Positions 25,226 through 32,913 of a stretch of DNA of 64,000 bases are shown here, piece after piece. How positions within the stretch are numbered: the first letter of the stretch is position 1; the number at the start of each line of letters is the position of its first letter. The notes under the pieces are model-generated. The model did not search any database, was not told the DNA's origin, and saw only the letters and a program-made list of their open reading frames with translations. The stretch covers positions 186,001-250,000 of the forward strand of contig NZ_JAQZAK010000006.1 of assembly GCF_028737265.1 (NCBI RefSeq). The letters run 5' to 3'. Origin of the DNA: Actinomycetospora callitridis (GTDB lineage: Bacteria > Actinomycetota > Actinomycetes > Mycobacteriales > Pseudonocardiaceae). The position numbers and the translations under genes are program-made.

Positions 25226-26031
25226 GTCCGGCGTCCCTCCACCTCGAGTCGGATCACCAGGTCGTCGATCCCCGTGCCCTGCGCGCGACCGGGGAAGCGG
25301 CGTCCCACGTCGGCGTCGTGCCCGGCCACGAGGACCCGGCCCGGCCGGTCGGTGATCTCGCGCAGCGTGTCGAAGCCCGCGTACATGGCCTCGAGGTCGG
25401 CGACGACGAAGAACGGCCGGTCCCGTGTGAGCTCGTCGTAGAAGTGCAGCGCGTCGGCGGCCAGCACGACCTCCCCGCCCTGCACCGCGACGCGGGCGAT
25501 CAGCTGGCCCGGCGTGTGCCCGCCGACCTCGAGCAGCCCGAACCCGTCGCCCAGCTCGCAGTAGCCGGTGAACGTCGTGACCCGGCCCTCGTCGTGGGCG
25601 CGGGCCAGCGCGGCGATCTCGCCGGCCTCGGTGGAGTGCGCGAACTGGACGCGCCCGGCGTGCGGGCCGGTCCAGAAGGCGAGCTCCCGCGCGGTCACGA
25701 CGATCTCGGCGGCCGGGAAGCGGTCGAGGTTGCCGATGTGGTCGTAGTGCGCGTGGCTGACCACCAGCCGGTCGACCGTGGCGGCGTCGATGCCGAGCGC
25801 GGCCAGCGCGTCGACGGGGTCGACGAGCACCTCCCGGCCGCGACGTCGCCCGACCTCGGGGTCGAACCCGCAGTCGACGACGGTGGTGCGCCCGTCGCCC
25901 CGGACGATCCAGAAGAAGTAGTCCATCCGGAACGACTCGTCGGGTTCGCCGTAGACGTGCCAGTTGAGGTACGCCTCGGTGCGCGTGGTGACGCGCGTGC
26001 CGTAGCGGACGGCCCAGACCTCGTTGGTCAT
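25222..26031 (-). CDS. N-acyl-homoserine-lactonase-type MBL-fold hydrolase
   Basis: A 269-aa metallo-beta-lactamase-fold enzyme of the AiiA/AttM branch. It has VVSHAHYDHIGNLDRF (HxHxDH), a later His in EVGGHTPGQLIARV, the bridging Asp in VLAADALHFYD and a terminal His in VLVAGHDADVGRRF. FFWIVRGDGRTTVVDCGFD is the typical opening. It could open a lactone intermediate of the operon's pathway or hydrolyse acyl-homoserine lactones. ATG 26031 overlaps the stop of the alpha/beta hydrolase. Confidence 0.85.
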   Translation of the reverse strand: MTNEVWAVRYGTRVTTRTEAYLNWHVYGEPDESFRMDYFFWIVRGDGRTTVVDCGFDPEVGRRRGREVLVDPVDALAALGIDAATVDRLVVSHAHYDHIGNLDRFPAAEIVVTARELAFWTGPHAGRVQFAHSTEAGEIAALARAHDEGRVTTFTGYCELGDGFGLLEVGGHTPGQLIARVAVQGGEVVLAADALHFYDELTRDRPFFVVADLEAMYAGFDTLREITDRPGRVLVAGHDADVGRRFPGRAQGTGIDDLVIRLEVEGRRT

Positions 26032-27263
26032 CGCAGCGCTCCGCTCCGGATCTTGGCTAGCACCGGCAGCAGGTGCTCGAGGAGCCCCTCGGGGTCCTCG
26101 GACATCGGGAAGTGGCCGCGTCCCGCCATGACCACCAGCTCCCCGCCCAGCTGCTCGGCGGCCCGCCGGCTCATCTCCGTGGTGGCCGAGTAGTCGTACT
26201 CGCCGCTGAAGACGTACAGCGGACAGGTCGCGCGGCCGAGGCCGGCGGCGATCGGGGGGAAGTCGATCGAGTAGAAGGCCGTGTCGCCCTGGTAGACGCC
26301 GGGTCCGTTGCTGGCGTAGCCCCACAGGGTCTGGGCACGCTGTCCCTCCGGGCTCGAGGGCGCGATCAGCCCGCCGACCCAGCTGGCCAGGAAGCCGGAG
26401 TGGTCGACGTCGGCGCGGTGGGTCCACTCGACGAAGCGCCCGGCACTCCCGAGACCACCCTCGAGCGCGCACACCCCGGCGAACCGGCCGCCGTGCTCGG
26501 CGGCGAGGTAGAGCGCGATCGCTCCGCCCATCGAGCAGCCCAGGAGCACCGGGCGGTCGAGCTCGAGCGCCTCGGCGACCGCGAGCACCGTCGCCGCGTA
26601 CGTCGCGGTGTCGAGCGTGTAGCGGCGGTGCTGCCAGTCGTCGGGGGGATCGGAGCGCCCGTGCCAGGGCATGTCGAAGGCGACGACGGTGTGGTGGTCG
26701 GTGACCCGCGGGTCCTCGAGCAGGCCGCGGAACTGGCGCGAGTCGGCGCCCGCCGTGTGCAGGCACAGCAGCGGCGGGCCCTCGCCCGCGGTCTCCACGA
26801 AGATCCTTCGACCGTCGTCCAGGTGCAGGTAGCGCCCGACGCTCGGCCCGAACCCCGGCGGTCGCGGCGCGGGATCGGGCCGTCGCCGGATCGGCGCCCG
26901 TTCGGTGTCGCGCAGCGCGTCGAGGATCCGGTCGATCGCGGGGGCCGCCCGCGCCCACACCTCGCGCCGGCCGGTGATCCGCTCGCTGCCGCGGGTGGCG
27001 ACGAGGGCCTGCGCCGTCGTCGCGCCGCGCGGGGGCGGGTCGGCGCAGAACTCGGCCCACTCCGCGTCGGAGACGGCGAAGCCGACGTCCCAGGTGGCGT
27101 TGATGCCCGGCGCGCCCTCGACGCGCACGGAGCCCTCGACCACCCGGACCAGGACGCGGGTGGCCCCGATCTCGAGCAGCAGGCTCCAGTCGGGTCCGGG
27201 CGGCAGGCCCGCGAGCAGTCCGTCGGTGAGCGTCTCCGCCACCCGTGTCTCGTCGAGCCCCAT
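26028..27263 (-). CDS. Alpha/beta-fold hydrolase with an N-terminal SCP2-like extension
   Basis: First gene of the operon, 411 aa. Residues about 1-120 form a separate small domain (VLVRVVEGSVRVEGAPGINA, FAVSDAEWAEFCADPPPRGA) that resembles sterol-carrier-like domains. The hydrolase follows: LLCLHTAGADSRQF (oxyanion region), nucleophile GCSMGGAIALY near 241, and a C-terminal histidine in VMAGRGHFPMSEDPEG. Usual members are about 270 aa, so the extension is notable. It overlaps the lactonase-like gene by 4 bp. Confidence 0.83.
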   Translation of the reverse strand: MGLDETRVAETLTDGLLAGLPPGPDWSLLLEIGATRVLVRVVEGSVRVEGAPGINATWDVGFAVSDAEWAEFCADPPPRGATTAQALVATRGSERITGRREVWARAAPAIDRILDALRDTERAPIRRRPDPAPRPPGFGPSVGRYLHLDDGRRIFVETAGEGPPLLCLHTAGADSRQFRGLLEDPRVTDHHTVVAFDMPWHGRSDPPDDWQHRRYTLDTATYAATVLAVAEALELDRPVLLGCSMGGAIALYLAAEHGGRFAGVCALEGGLGSAGRFVEWTHRADVDHSGFLASWVGGLIAPSSPEGQRAQTLWGYASNGPGVYQGDTAFYSIDFPPIAAGLGRATCPLYVFSGEYDYSATTEMSRRAAEQLGGELVVMAGRGHFPMSEDPEGLLEHLLPVLAKIRSGALR

Positions 27264-27320
27264 CGCGCCTCCCCGTCGAGGACCTGTTGACGCCGTCGGG
27301 GCGCGACTCTACGTTCCAGA

Positions 27321-27340
27321 TTGTCTGACAGCCAGACGAA
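27321..27340. promoter_or_regulatory. Putative GntR (FCD-type) operator between operon and transporter
   Basis: TTGTCTGACA followed by GCCAGACGAA. The first part fits the TNGTNNNACNA motif known for FadR/FCD regulators except for its last base, and GTCTG/CAGAC form a dyad. It lies in the 107-bp divergent region, 30 bp before the MFS start and 58 bp before the hydrolase start, where one GntR dimer could control both. Confidence 0.5.
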
Positions 27341-27370
27341 GAAGCACCTCGGTGGCGAGGAGTGGTCTCG

Positions 27371-28723
27371 ATGACGAGTCCCGAGCAGGCCGTGAGCACG
27401 CCGGCGGAGAGCCCGGAACGTGCGGAGAAGCGGAAGTCGGCGACCCGCGGGGCGTTCTTCGCGGAGTTCGTCGACATGTTCGACATCTATCTGCCGACCG
27501 TGGTGCTGACCCCGGCGCTGCTCTACTTCCAGCCCGCGCAGCTCGACCCGGGCACCACCGCGATCTTCACGTCGCTCGTCTTCGTCACCACGCTCGTCGG
27601 GCGGCCGATCGGCGCCGCGGTGTTCGGCGCGCTGGCCGACCGCATCGGGCGCCGGCGCAGCACGATCATCTCGGTGACGGGCTTCGGCGTGATCACGCTG
27701 CTCATCGCCCTGGTGCCCGGCTACACGACGATCGGGATCGCGTCGTTCTGGGTGCTCATCGTGCTGCGGTTCCTCGACGGGATCTGTCTCGGCGGCGGGT
27801 ACACCGGCGCGCTCCCGCTGGCCATGGAGTACTCGACGAAGAGCCGCCGCGGGCTGCTCGGCGGGATCATCCTGTCGGCGTTCCCCCTGGCCTACGTCGT
27901 GATCACGCTCGTCGGCCTGGCCTCGTTCGCGCTCTTCCCGCTGGCCGGGCCCGACTCCCCGTACGCCGTGTGGGGCTGGCGCGTCCCGTTCGTGCTCGGC
28001 GCGCTGCTGGCCTTCGTCCTCGCGGCGTACTACGTGCGCAGCGTGTCCGAGTCGGAGATCTGGGAGGCCGCCGAGGCCGCGAAGTCCGAGGGCACCTCGC
28101 AGGGCGGCGCGGGCCGACCGCTCCTCGCGGTGCTGCGCAGCTCCACGTTCCTGCAGGTCTTCGGGATGATGACCGGGTTCTGGCTGACGCAGAACCTCGT
28201 GACGCTCTTCCTGCCGACCACCGTGCTGCGCAACCTCGTGGGCCTGTCCAACAACCAGCTGACGGTGACGTTGCTGATCGCCTACGTCTGCCTGGTCGGC
28301 AGCTACATCGCGGCGGGAGTGATCGGCCAGCGCATCGGGAGACGGCGGTTCTTCATGATCGGCGGGCTGCTCATCGCCACGGTCGGCGTGGGGCTGATGG
28401 CCGTGCTCGTCAACGGCCGCGGCCTACCGCTCGGCGTCGTGATCCTCGTCGTGTGCCTGTTCTCGATCGTCGTGACCGCACCGTGGGGCGTCGTCCTGCC
28501 CTACATCACCGAGCGGTTCCGCACCGACGTCCGCGCCTCCGGCTTCGGCCTCGGATTCAGCGTGTCGGTCGTGATCCCGTCCTTCTACGCCTTCTTCCTC
28601 GAGGGCCTCGGCGGGCTCATGCCGTACGCGACGGCCGTGCTCGTGCTGCTCGCCTTCGGCGGCCTGCTCGGGGCCGCGGGCGCGGCCGCGGGCCCCGAGA
28701 CGAAGGACGTCGACTTCGAGTAG
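27371..28723 (+). CDS. MFS transporter, metabolite:H+ symporter type
   Basis: A 450-aa inner-membrane transporter with about 12 hydrophobic segments. The MHS-like signature GRPIGAAVFGALADRIGRRR lies between helices 2 and 3, LRFLDGICLGGGYTGA in helix 4, and a second IGQRIGRRRFFMIGG in the second half. GAGGAG at 27357-27362 suits ATG 27371; GTG 27362 is a less likely start. It is divergent from the seven-gene catabolic operon and presumably imports its acid substrate. The stop lies on the first base of hairpin repeat copy 2. Confidence 0.9.
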   Translation: MTSPEQAVSTPAESPERAEKRKSATRGAFFAEFVDMFDIYLPTVVLTPALLYFQPAQLDPGTTAIFTSLVFVTTLVGRPIGAAVFGALADRIGRRRSTIISVTGFGVITLLIALVPGYTTIGIASFWVLIVLRFLDGICLGGGYTGALPLAMEYSTKSRRGLLGGIILSAFPLAYVVITLVGLASFALFPLAGPDSPYAVWGWRVPFVLGALLAFVLAAYYVRSVSESEIWEAAEAAKSEGTSQGGAGRPLLAVLRSSTFLQVFGMMTGFWLTQNLVTLFLPTTVLRNLVGLSNNQLTVTLLIAYVCLVGSYIAAGVIGQRIGRRRFFMIGGLLIATVGVGLMAVLVNGRGLPLGVVILVVCLFSIVVTAPWGVVLPYITERFRTDVRASGFGLGFSVSVVIPSFYAFFLEGLGGLMPYATAVLVLLAFGGLLGAAGAAAGPETKDVDFE

Positions 28724-28793
28724 GTGCGCTCCGCGCATGTGAGCACTTCGAGGTGCTGGAGCACTCCGAAGTGCTCACATGCCGTCAGGCACC
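28723..28793. repeat. 71-bp palindromic repeat, copy 2
   Basis: Same element as at 21116-21186, 69 of 71 bases identical, including the 16-bp arms (28735-28750 and 28767-28782). It bridges the convergent MFS and epimerase genes: it starts on the last base of one stop codon and covers the stop codon of the other. A bidirectional terminator role is likely. Confidence 0.9.
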
Positions 28794-29681
28794 TCGGTAC
28801 GCGCCGGCCTTGATGTCCTCGAGCAGGCCGGGACCCGTCGGTGTCCAGTCGAAGGCCCTGCGGGTGTGGTCGCTCGACGCGGCGAGGTCCATCGCGAAGA
28901 ACATGCCGATGAAGCCGAAGTGCTCGACGGCGTCGTCGGGGGCCACGGAGGTGACGGGGACGCCCAGCGCGTCGCCGATCGCCTGGGCGATCTCGCGGCT
29001 GGGGATCGCCTCCTCGGCGACGGCGTGCAGCCGCGTCCCGGCCGGGGCCTGCTCGAGCCCGAGCCGGACGAGCCGGGCGGCGTCGGAGACGTGCACCGCC
29101 GACCAGCGCGTCGAGCCGTCCCCGACGTAGGCGGACACCCCTCGACGGCGGGCGGCGGCGGTGATGAGGGCGATGAAGCCGTGGTCGCCGTCGCCGTGGG
29201 TGGTGGGCGCGAAGCGGACGCAGACGGCGCGGACGCCGCGGTCGACGTAGGCGAACGCCAGGTTCTCCGCGCCGCCGCGCGGCGCGTCCGGACCGATCGC
29301 GGGCGACGGATCCGCCTCCGTCCCGGGTCGCCCGACCGCGAGCCCGGCCACCCCGCCGGCCAGCACGAGCGGCCGGCCGGTGCCGACGAGCGCCTCGCCC
29401 AGGGTCTCGACCGCGACGCGCTCGGCCCGGTTCGACTCCGCCGGGTGCGTCCAGTCGTGCTTGTTCGCGAGGTGCACGACCCCCTCGGCGTCGGCGGCCC
29501 CGCGCCGCAGCGCCTCGAGGTCGTCGAGGTCCCCGCGCAGGACCGTCACGCCCTTGGCCTCCAGCGCGGCGGCCGAGGCGTCGGAGCGGGCGAGCCCGAC
29601 GACCTCGTGTCCCGCGCCGAGCAGCTCGTCGACGGTGGCGGAGCCGATCCAACCGCTGGCTCCGGTGACGAATACACGCAT
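28785..29681 (-). CDS. NAD-dependent epimerase/dehydratase-family (extended SDR) protein
   Basis: A 298-aa extended SDR. Opening MRVFVTGASGWIGSATVDEL carries TGxxGxxG; the acidic residue ending beta-2 is replaced by RSD (LARSD), suggesting NADP. DLDD after beta-3 is present, but YxxxK in the usual place is not obvious; the protein resembles atypical SDRs of the YwnB/dihydroflavonol-reductase-like kind. GAGGAGG stands before the start. It is divergent from a TetR gene with two matching operators in between and is its likely target. Confidence 0.85.
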   Translation of the reverse strand: MRVFVTGASGWIGSATVDELLGAGHEVVGLARSDASAAALEAKGVTVLRGDLDDLEALRRGAADAEGVVHLANKHDWTHPAESNRAERVAVETLGEALVGTGRPLVLAGGVAGLAVGRPGTEADPSPAIGPDAPRGGAENLAFAYVDRGVRAVCVRFAPTTHGDGDHGFIALITAAARRRGVSAYVGDGSTRWSAVHVSDAARLVRLGLEQAPAGTRLHAVAEEAIPSREIAQAIGDALGVPVTSVAPDDAVEHFGFIGMFFAMDLAASSDHTRRAFDWTPTGPGLLEDIKAGAYRGA

Positions 29682-29714
29682 GATGCGTGGCCTCCTCTGC
29701 CCTCACGGGCGACC

Positions 29715-29731
29715 ATGTCAGGTACTGACAT
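29715..29731. promoter_or_regulatory. TetR operator, site 1
   Basis: Perfect palindrome ATGTCAG-GTA-CTGACAT, between the divergent epimerase and TetR genes, 34 bp from the epimerase start. Confidence 0.7.
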
Positions 29732-29745
29732 CACTGTAGACCCTG

Positions 29746-29762
29746 ATGTCAGCGACTGCCAT
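29746..29762. promoter_or_regulatory. TetR operator, site 2
   Basis: ATGTCAG-CGA-CTGCCAT has the same half-sites as site 1 with one mismatch, centred 31 bp away (three helical turns). It ends 15 bp before the TetR start, so the protein probably represses itself too. Confidence 0.65.
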
Positions 29763-29777
29763 CAGTACGCTGTGCCC

Positions 29778-30350
29778 ATGGTCCGCTGGAAGCCCGGGGC
29801 GCGCGAGCGGCTGCAGGCCGCCGCCCTCGAGCGGTTCGGCGCGCAGGGCTTCGACGGCACGACGGTCGCGGAGATCGCCGCGACGGCGGGGCTCACCGAG
29901 CGGACCTTCTTCCGGCACTTCGCCGACAAGCGCGAGGTGCTCTTCTCCGGCCAGGACGAGTTCGAGCGCCTGTTCCTCGCGGGCATCGAGGAGGCGGGCG
30001 ACTCCGACCCCATGGCGATCGTCGCGGCCGCGCTCGAGGGCGCGACCGCGTTCTTCCCCGACGAGCGCCGATCGTGGTCCCGCGCGCGCCAGCGCGTCAT
30101 CGACGCCGACCCGGGCCTGCAGGAGCGCGAGCTCCTCAAGCTCTCCGGCCTGGCCACGGCGATGACCGACGGCCTGCGCCGCCGCGGCGTCGACCCGACG
30201 GCGGCCGCCCTGGCCGCCGAGAGCGGCGTCGCTGTCTTCCGGGTCGGCTTCGCGACGTGGATCGCCGAGGGCGAGGAGCGCCCGCTCGCCGAGGTCCTGC
30301 GGGCGGTGCTCACGCAGCTCCGGTCGCTGGTCACCGCGCCCCAGGTCTAG
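29778..30350 (+). CDS. TetR-family regulator
   Basis: A 190-aa regulator. The N-terminal helix-turn-helix is RERLQAAALERFGAQGFDGT and VAEIAATAGLTERTFFRHFA, followed by a helical ligand domain. Its stop TAG is the complement-strand partner of the kinase stop: both genes end in the same CTAG. It is divergent from the epimerase gene, with two copies of a 17-bp palindrome between them. The ligand is unknown. Confidence 0.9.
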   Translation: MVRWKPGARERLQAAALERFGAQGFDGTTVAEIAATAGLTERTFFRHFADKREVLFSGQDEFERLFLAGIEEAGDSDPMAIVAAALEGATAFFPDERRSWSRARQRVIDADPGLQERELLKLSGLATAMTDGLRRRGVDPTAAALAAESGVAVFRVGFATWIAEGEERPLAEVLRAVLTQLRSLVTAPQV

Positions 30351-31822
30351 GCGCGCCGCTGCTCCTCGGCGAGGAAGTGCGCGGCGTCGGCGGTGGCGGG
30401 GTAGAGCGCGCGGTAGTGCTCGTGGAAGGCGTCGTAGCGGGCGGTGCGCTCGGGGTCGGGCGTCGCGGTGGCGACGATCGGGTTCCAGCTCGCGAGGTCG
30501 GCGGCGAAACCGAGCGCGCGGGCGGCGAGGACGGCGTCCCCGAGCGCCGCGCCGGTGGTGTCGGCCGGGACGTGCTGCTCCTGCCCGGTCACGTCGCTGA
30601 CGATCTGCGTCCAGAGCCCGCCGCGGGTCCCACCGCCGACGGCGACCAGGCGCGGGTCCGGCCCGCCGGCGTCGCGGAACGCCTCGAGGTTGTGCCGCAC
30701 CCCGTGCGCGATGCCCTCGAGCGCGGCGCGGTACAGCTCCGCGCGGCCGTGCCCCGTCGTCAGCCCGAGCACCAGGCCGCGGGCGTCGGGGTCGAGGATC
30801 GGGGTGCGCTCGCCGGCGAAGTAGGGCAGCAGGAGCAGCCCGCGGGCACCGGGCGGGACGTCGGCGGCCTCGTCGGTCAACGTCGTGTAGTCGGCGCCGA
30901 CGAGGTCGCGCAGCCACGCCGTGACCGCGCCGGAGGTGGCCATCCCGGCCGCGGTGGTGAACGAGCCGGGCGCGACGCCGCGGGTCGCCCACAGCGCCGG
31001 GTGCCGGACAGGCGCGTCCGCGACCTGCACCAGGAACATCGTCGTGCCGTACATGACCATCGTGTCGCCGGCGCTCTCCACGCCGACGCTGGCCGCCTCC
31101 GCCCAGGCGTCGATCGTCCCGGTAACCACCGGTGTCCCGGCCCGCAGCCCGGTCTGCGCCGCCGCGTGCTCGGTGACGACCCCCGCGACCTCCCCCGGCC
31201 ACCGCAGCCGGGGCAGGGCGAGGCCGGGGGCGACGAGCTCGGCCAGGTCGGGCGCCCAGTCGGCGGCCTCGAGGTCGTACATCGGGTCGCACTGGCTCGC
31301 CGAGTGGTGGTCGAGGACGTACTCGCCGGTCAGGCGGTGCACGAGGTACGAGCTCGCCATGAAGAAGTACCGCGTCGCGTCCCAGATCTCGGGCTCGTGA
31401 CGCTGCAGCCACCGCCACTTGGGCCCGACCGCCTGGCTCGACAACGGCGTCCCGCCGCGCGCCACGATCGCGTCCGCGCCGATCTCGTCGGTGAGCTCGT
31501 CGATCTCCCGGGTGGCGCGGGTGTCGACGCCGTAGAGGATCGCGGGACGCAGCGGGCACGCCTCGGCATCGGCGGGCAGCAGCACCGGCCCGATGCCGCT
31601 GACGCCGACCGCGTCCGGCGTGCCGTGGGCCAGCAGCTCGCGCGTCAGCGCCACGACGTCGCCCCACCACACGTCCTCGGCGTCGTGCTCGACCCATCCG
31701 GGCCGCGGGAACGACGTCGCGTGCTCGACCTCCGCCCGCGCGACGACCGTGCCGTCGCCGGCGTCGACGAGGACGCCCTTCGACGACGACGTCCCAATGT
31801 CGATCCCGAGCACGAGCGTCAC
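30347..31822 (-). CDS. FGGY-family carbohydrate kinase (xylulokinase-like)
   Basis: Sugar or polyol kinase, 491 aa. ATP-binding phosphate-1 motif LGIDIGTSSSKGVLVD opens it; GVSGIGPVLLPADAE and the catalytic Asp in GTIDAWAEAASVG follow, and the adenosine motif is VAVGGGTRGGLWTQIV. Layout and length match xylulokinase-type FGGY kinases. GTG 31822 is favoured; GTG 31834 is possible and neither has a clear Shine-Dalgarno. A LacI-like dyad lies about 40 bp upstream. No sugar transporter is adjacent, so the substrate is open. Confidence 0.88.
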   Translation of the reverse strand: MTLVLGIDIGTSSSKGVLVDAGDGTVVARAEVEHATSFPRPGWVEHDAEDVWWGDVVALTRELLAHGTPDAVGVSGIGPVLLPADAEACPLRPAILYGVDTRATREIDELTDEIGADAIVARGGTPLSSQAVGPKWRWLQRHEPEIWDATRYFFMASSYLVHRLTGEYVLDHHSASQCDPMYDLEAADWAPDLAELVAPGLALPRLRWPGEVAGVVTEHAAAQTGLRAGTPVVTGTIDAWAEAASVGVESAGDTMVMYGTTMFLVQVADAPVRHPALWATRGVAPGSFTTAAGMATSGAVTAWLRDLVGADYTTLTDEAADVPPGARGLLLLPYFAGERTPILDPDARGLVLGLTTGHGRAELYRAALEGIAHGVRHNLEAFRDAGGPDPRLVAVGGGTRGGLWTQIVSDVTGQEQHVPADTTGAALGDAVLAARALGFAADLASWNPIVATATPDPERTARYDAFHEHYRALYPATADAAHFLAEEQRRA

Positions 31823-31863
31823 GGTGCGCGACACTAGAGACCCGGTCCGACGGCCTTCCAGGA

Positions 31864-31886
31864 AACGCTTCGAAAACCGAAGCGTT
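31864..31886 (-). promoter_or_regulatory. Dyad upstream of the kinase: terminator or LacI-type operator
   Basis: Perfect 9-bp arms AACGCTTCG and CGAAGCGTT around AAAAC. It lies 22 bp past the DUF2332 stop, so it can be its terminator. GAAACGCTTCG also resembles LacI-family half-sites and sits 42 bp before the kinase start. Confidence 0.5.
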
Positions 31887-31907
31887 CTCTCCAGGTGAGT
31901 CGGGCCC

Positions 31908-32903
31908 TCACCCCGACAGCCACTGCACCCACGTGCCGTGCGCGTCGACCCAGGCCAGCGGGCGGTGCCCGTCGCGCGCCAGCAGGAACGGGACGGGGCC
32001 GGGCGGGGGTGCGGGCAGGTCGGACGGGGGCGGCTGCGGGAGATCGGCGAGGACGGAGGCGGACTCGTTGGCGAACCACACGGCATCGAGCTCGCCGACG
32101 GCCCGGGCGAACGCCGCGCGCCGGTCCGGGGGCAGGTAGGTCAGGACGGCGGAGTGGTGGACCACGAGCGTGGCCTCCCGCGGCGCCTGCTCGGCGAGCG
32201 CGTGGAGCTCCTCGACGAGATCGCCGCGCACGATCCGCGGCGGGTCCTCGCGAGCGACCGCGGCGGCCGCCTCCAGCCGCTCGACGCGCTCCGGCCGGCC
32301 CGGCCACACGAGGCACGCGAGCCAGTGCAGGTCGTCCGGGTCGGCGACGTCGAGCGGGTTCAGGTCGATGCCGGCGCGCCAGACGACGGTCGGCTTCTCG
32401 TCGGGCAGTGGCGCCGGACCCCGGACGTCGCAGGTCAGCGCCGGCGTCCCCGGGAGCCGGACGTCCTCGCCGTCGGCGCGCCGGTAGTGGTAGCCGTAGC
32501 GGTCGGGATACAGGCACAGCCCGGCGCTCGCGCCGACCTCGAGCAGGGCCAGCGGACCCTCGAGCGCGGCCAGCGCCGGGAGCAACGTGGCGCACCGCGC
32601 GTGCTCGTTGGTCTGCGTACGCCGCGCGAGCATCGTCGCGACGACCTCGCCCCGTCGCCCCAGCACGACCTCGCGGAAGGCCGGGTAGTCCGGCTGGACG
32701 CCCGCGAGGAAGCGGACGGCGGCGAGCAGCAGGTTGGGCTGGCGCTTCTCGGGCGGGAGCTCTTCGAGGAGGGCCACCACCTCGTGGTCCTCCGCGACGC
32801 CATGGGCGAGCTCCTCGTAGAGCGGGCTGCGACCTCGCGCCTGGGAGACGGCGAAGCGACGGTAGTTCTCGGCGACCTCGAGCTCCGGCTCGTTCCCGAT
32901 CAC
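31908..32903 (-). CDS. DUF2332-family protein
   Basis: A 331-aa cytoplasmic protein of an uncharacterised actinobacterial family. Recognised by the run of features VAENYRRFAVSQARGRSPLY, LLEVGASAGLCLYPDRY (a glycine-rich loop like a SAM-binding motif I), RAGIDLNPLDVADPDD and LVVHHSAVLTYLPPDRRAAF. The order looks like a Rossmann-fold methyltransferase core, but this is inference. GTG 32903 starts 11 bp after the P450 stop, suggesting they are co-transcribed. Confidence 0.78.
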   Translation of the reverse strand: MIGNEPELEVAENYRRFAVSQARGRSPLYEELAHGVAEDHEVVALLEELPPEKRQPNLLLAAVRFLAGVQPDYPAFREVVLGRRGEVVATMLARRTQTNEHARCATLLPALAALEGPLALLEVGASAGLCLYPDRYGYHYRRADGEDVRLPGTPALTCDVRGPAPLPDEKPTVVWRAGIDLNPLDVADPDDLHWLACLVWPGRPERVERLEAAAAVAREDPPRIVRGDLVEELHALAEQAPREATLVVHHSAVLTYLPPDRRAAFARAVGELDAVWFANESASVLADLPQPPPSDLPAPPPGPVPFLLARDGHRPLAWVDAHGTWVQWLSG

Positions 32904-32913
32904 GGGCGGCAGC

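Noticed and set aside
21116..28793. The 71-bp repeat as CRISPR or an IS end
   Set aside because: Only two copies 7.6 kb apart, no spacers and no transposase between; it behaves as a hairpin at gene ends.
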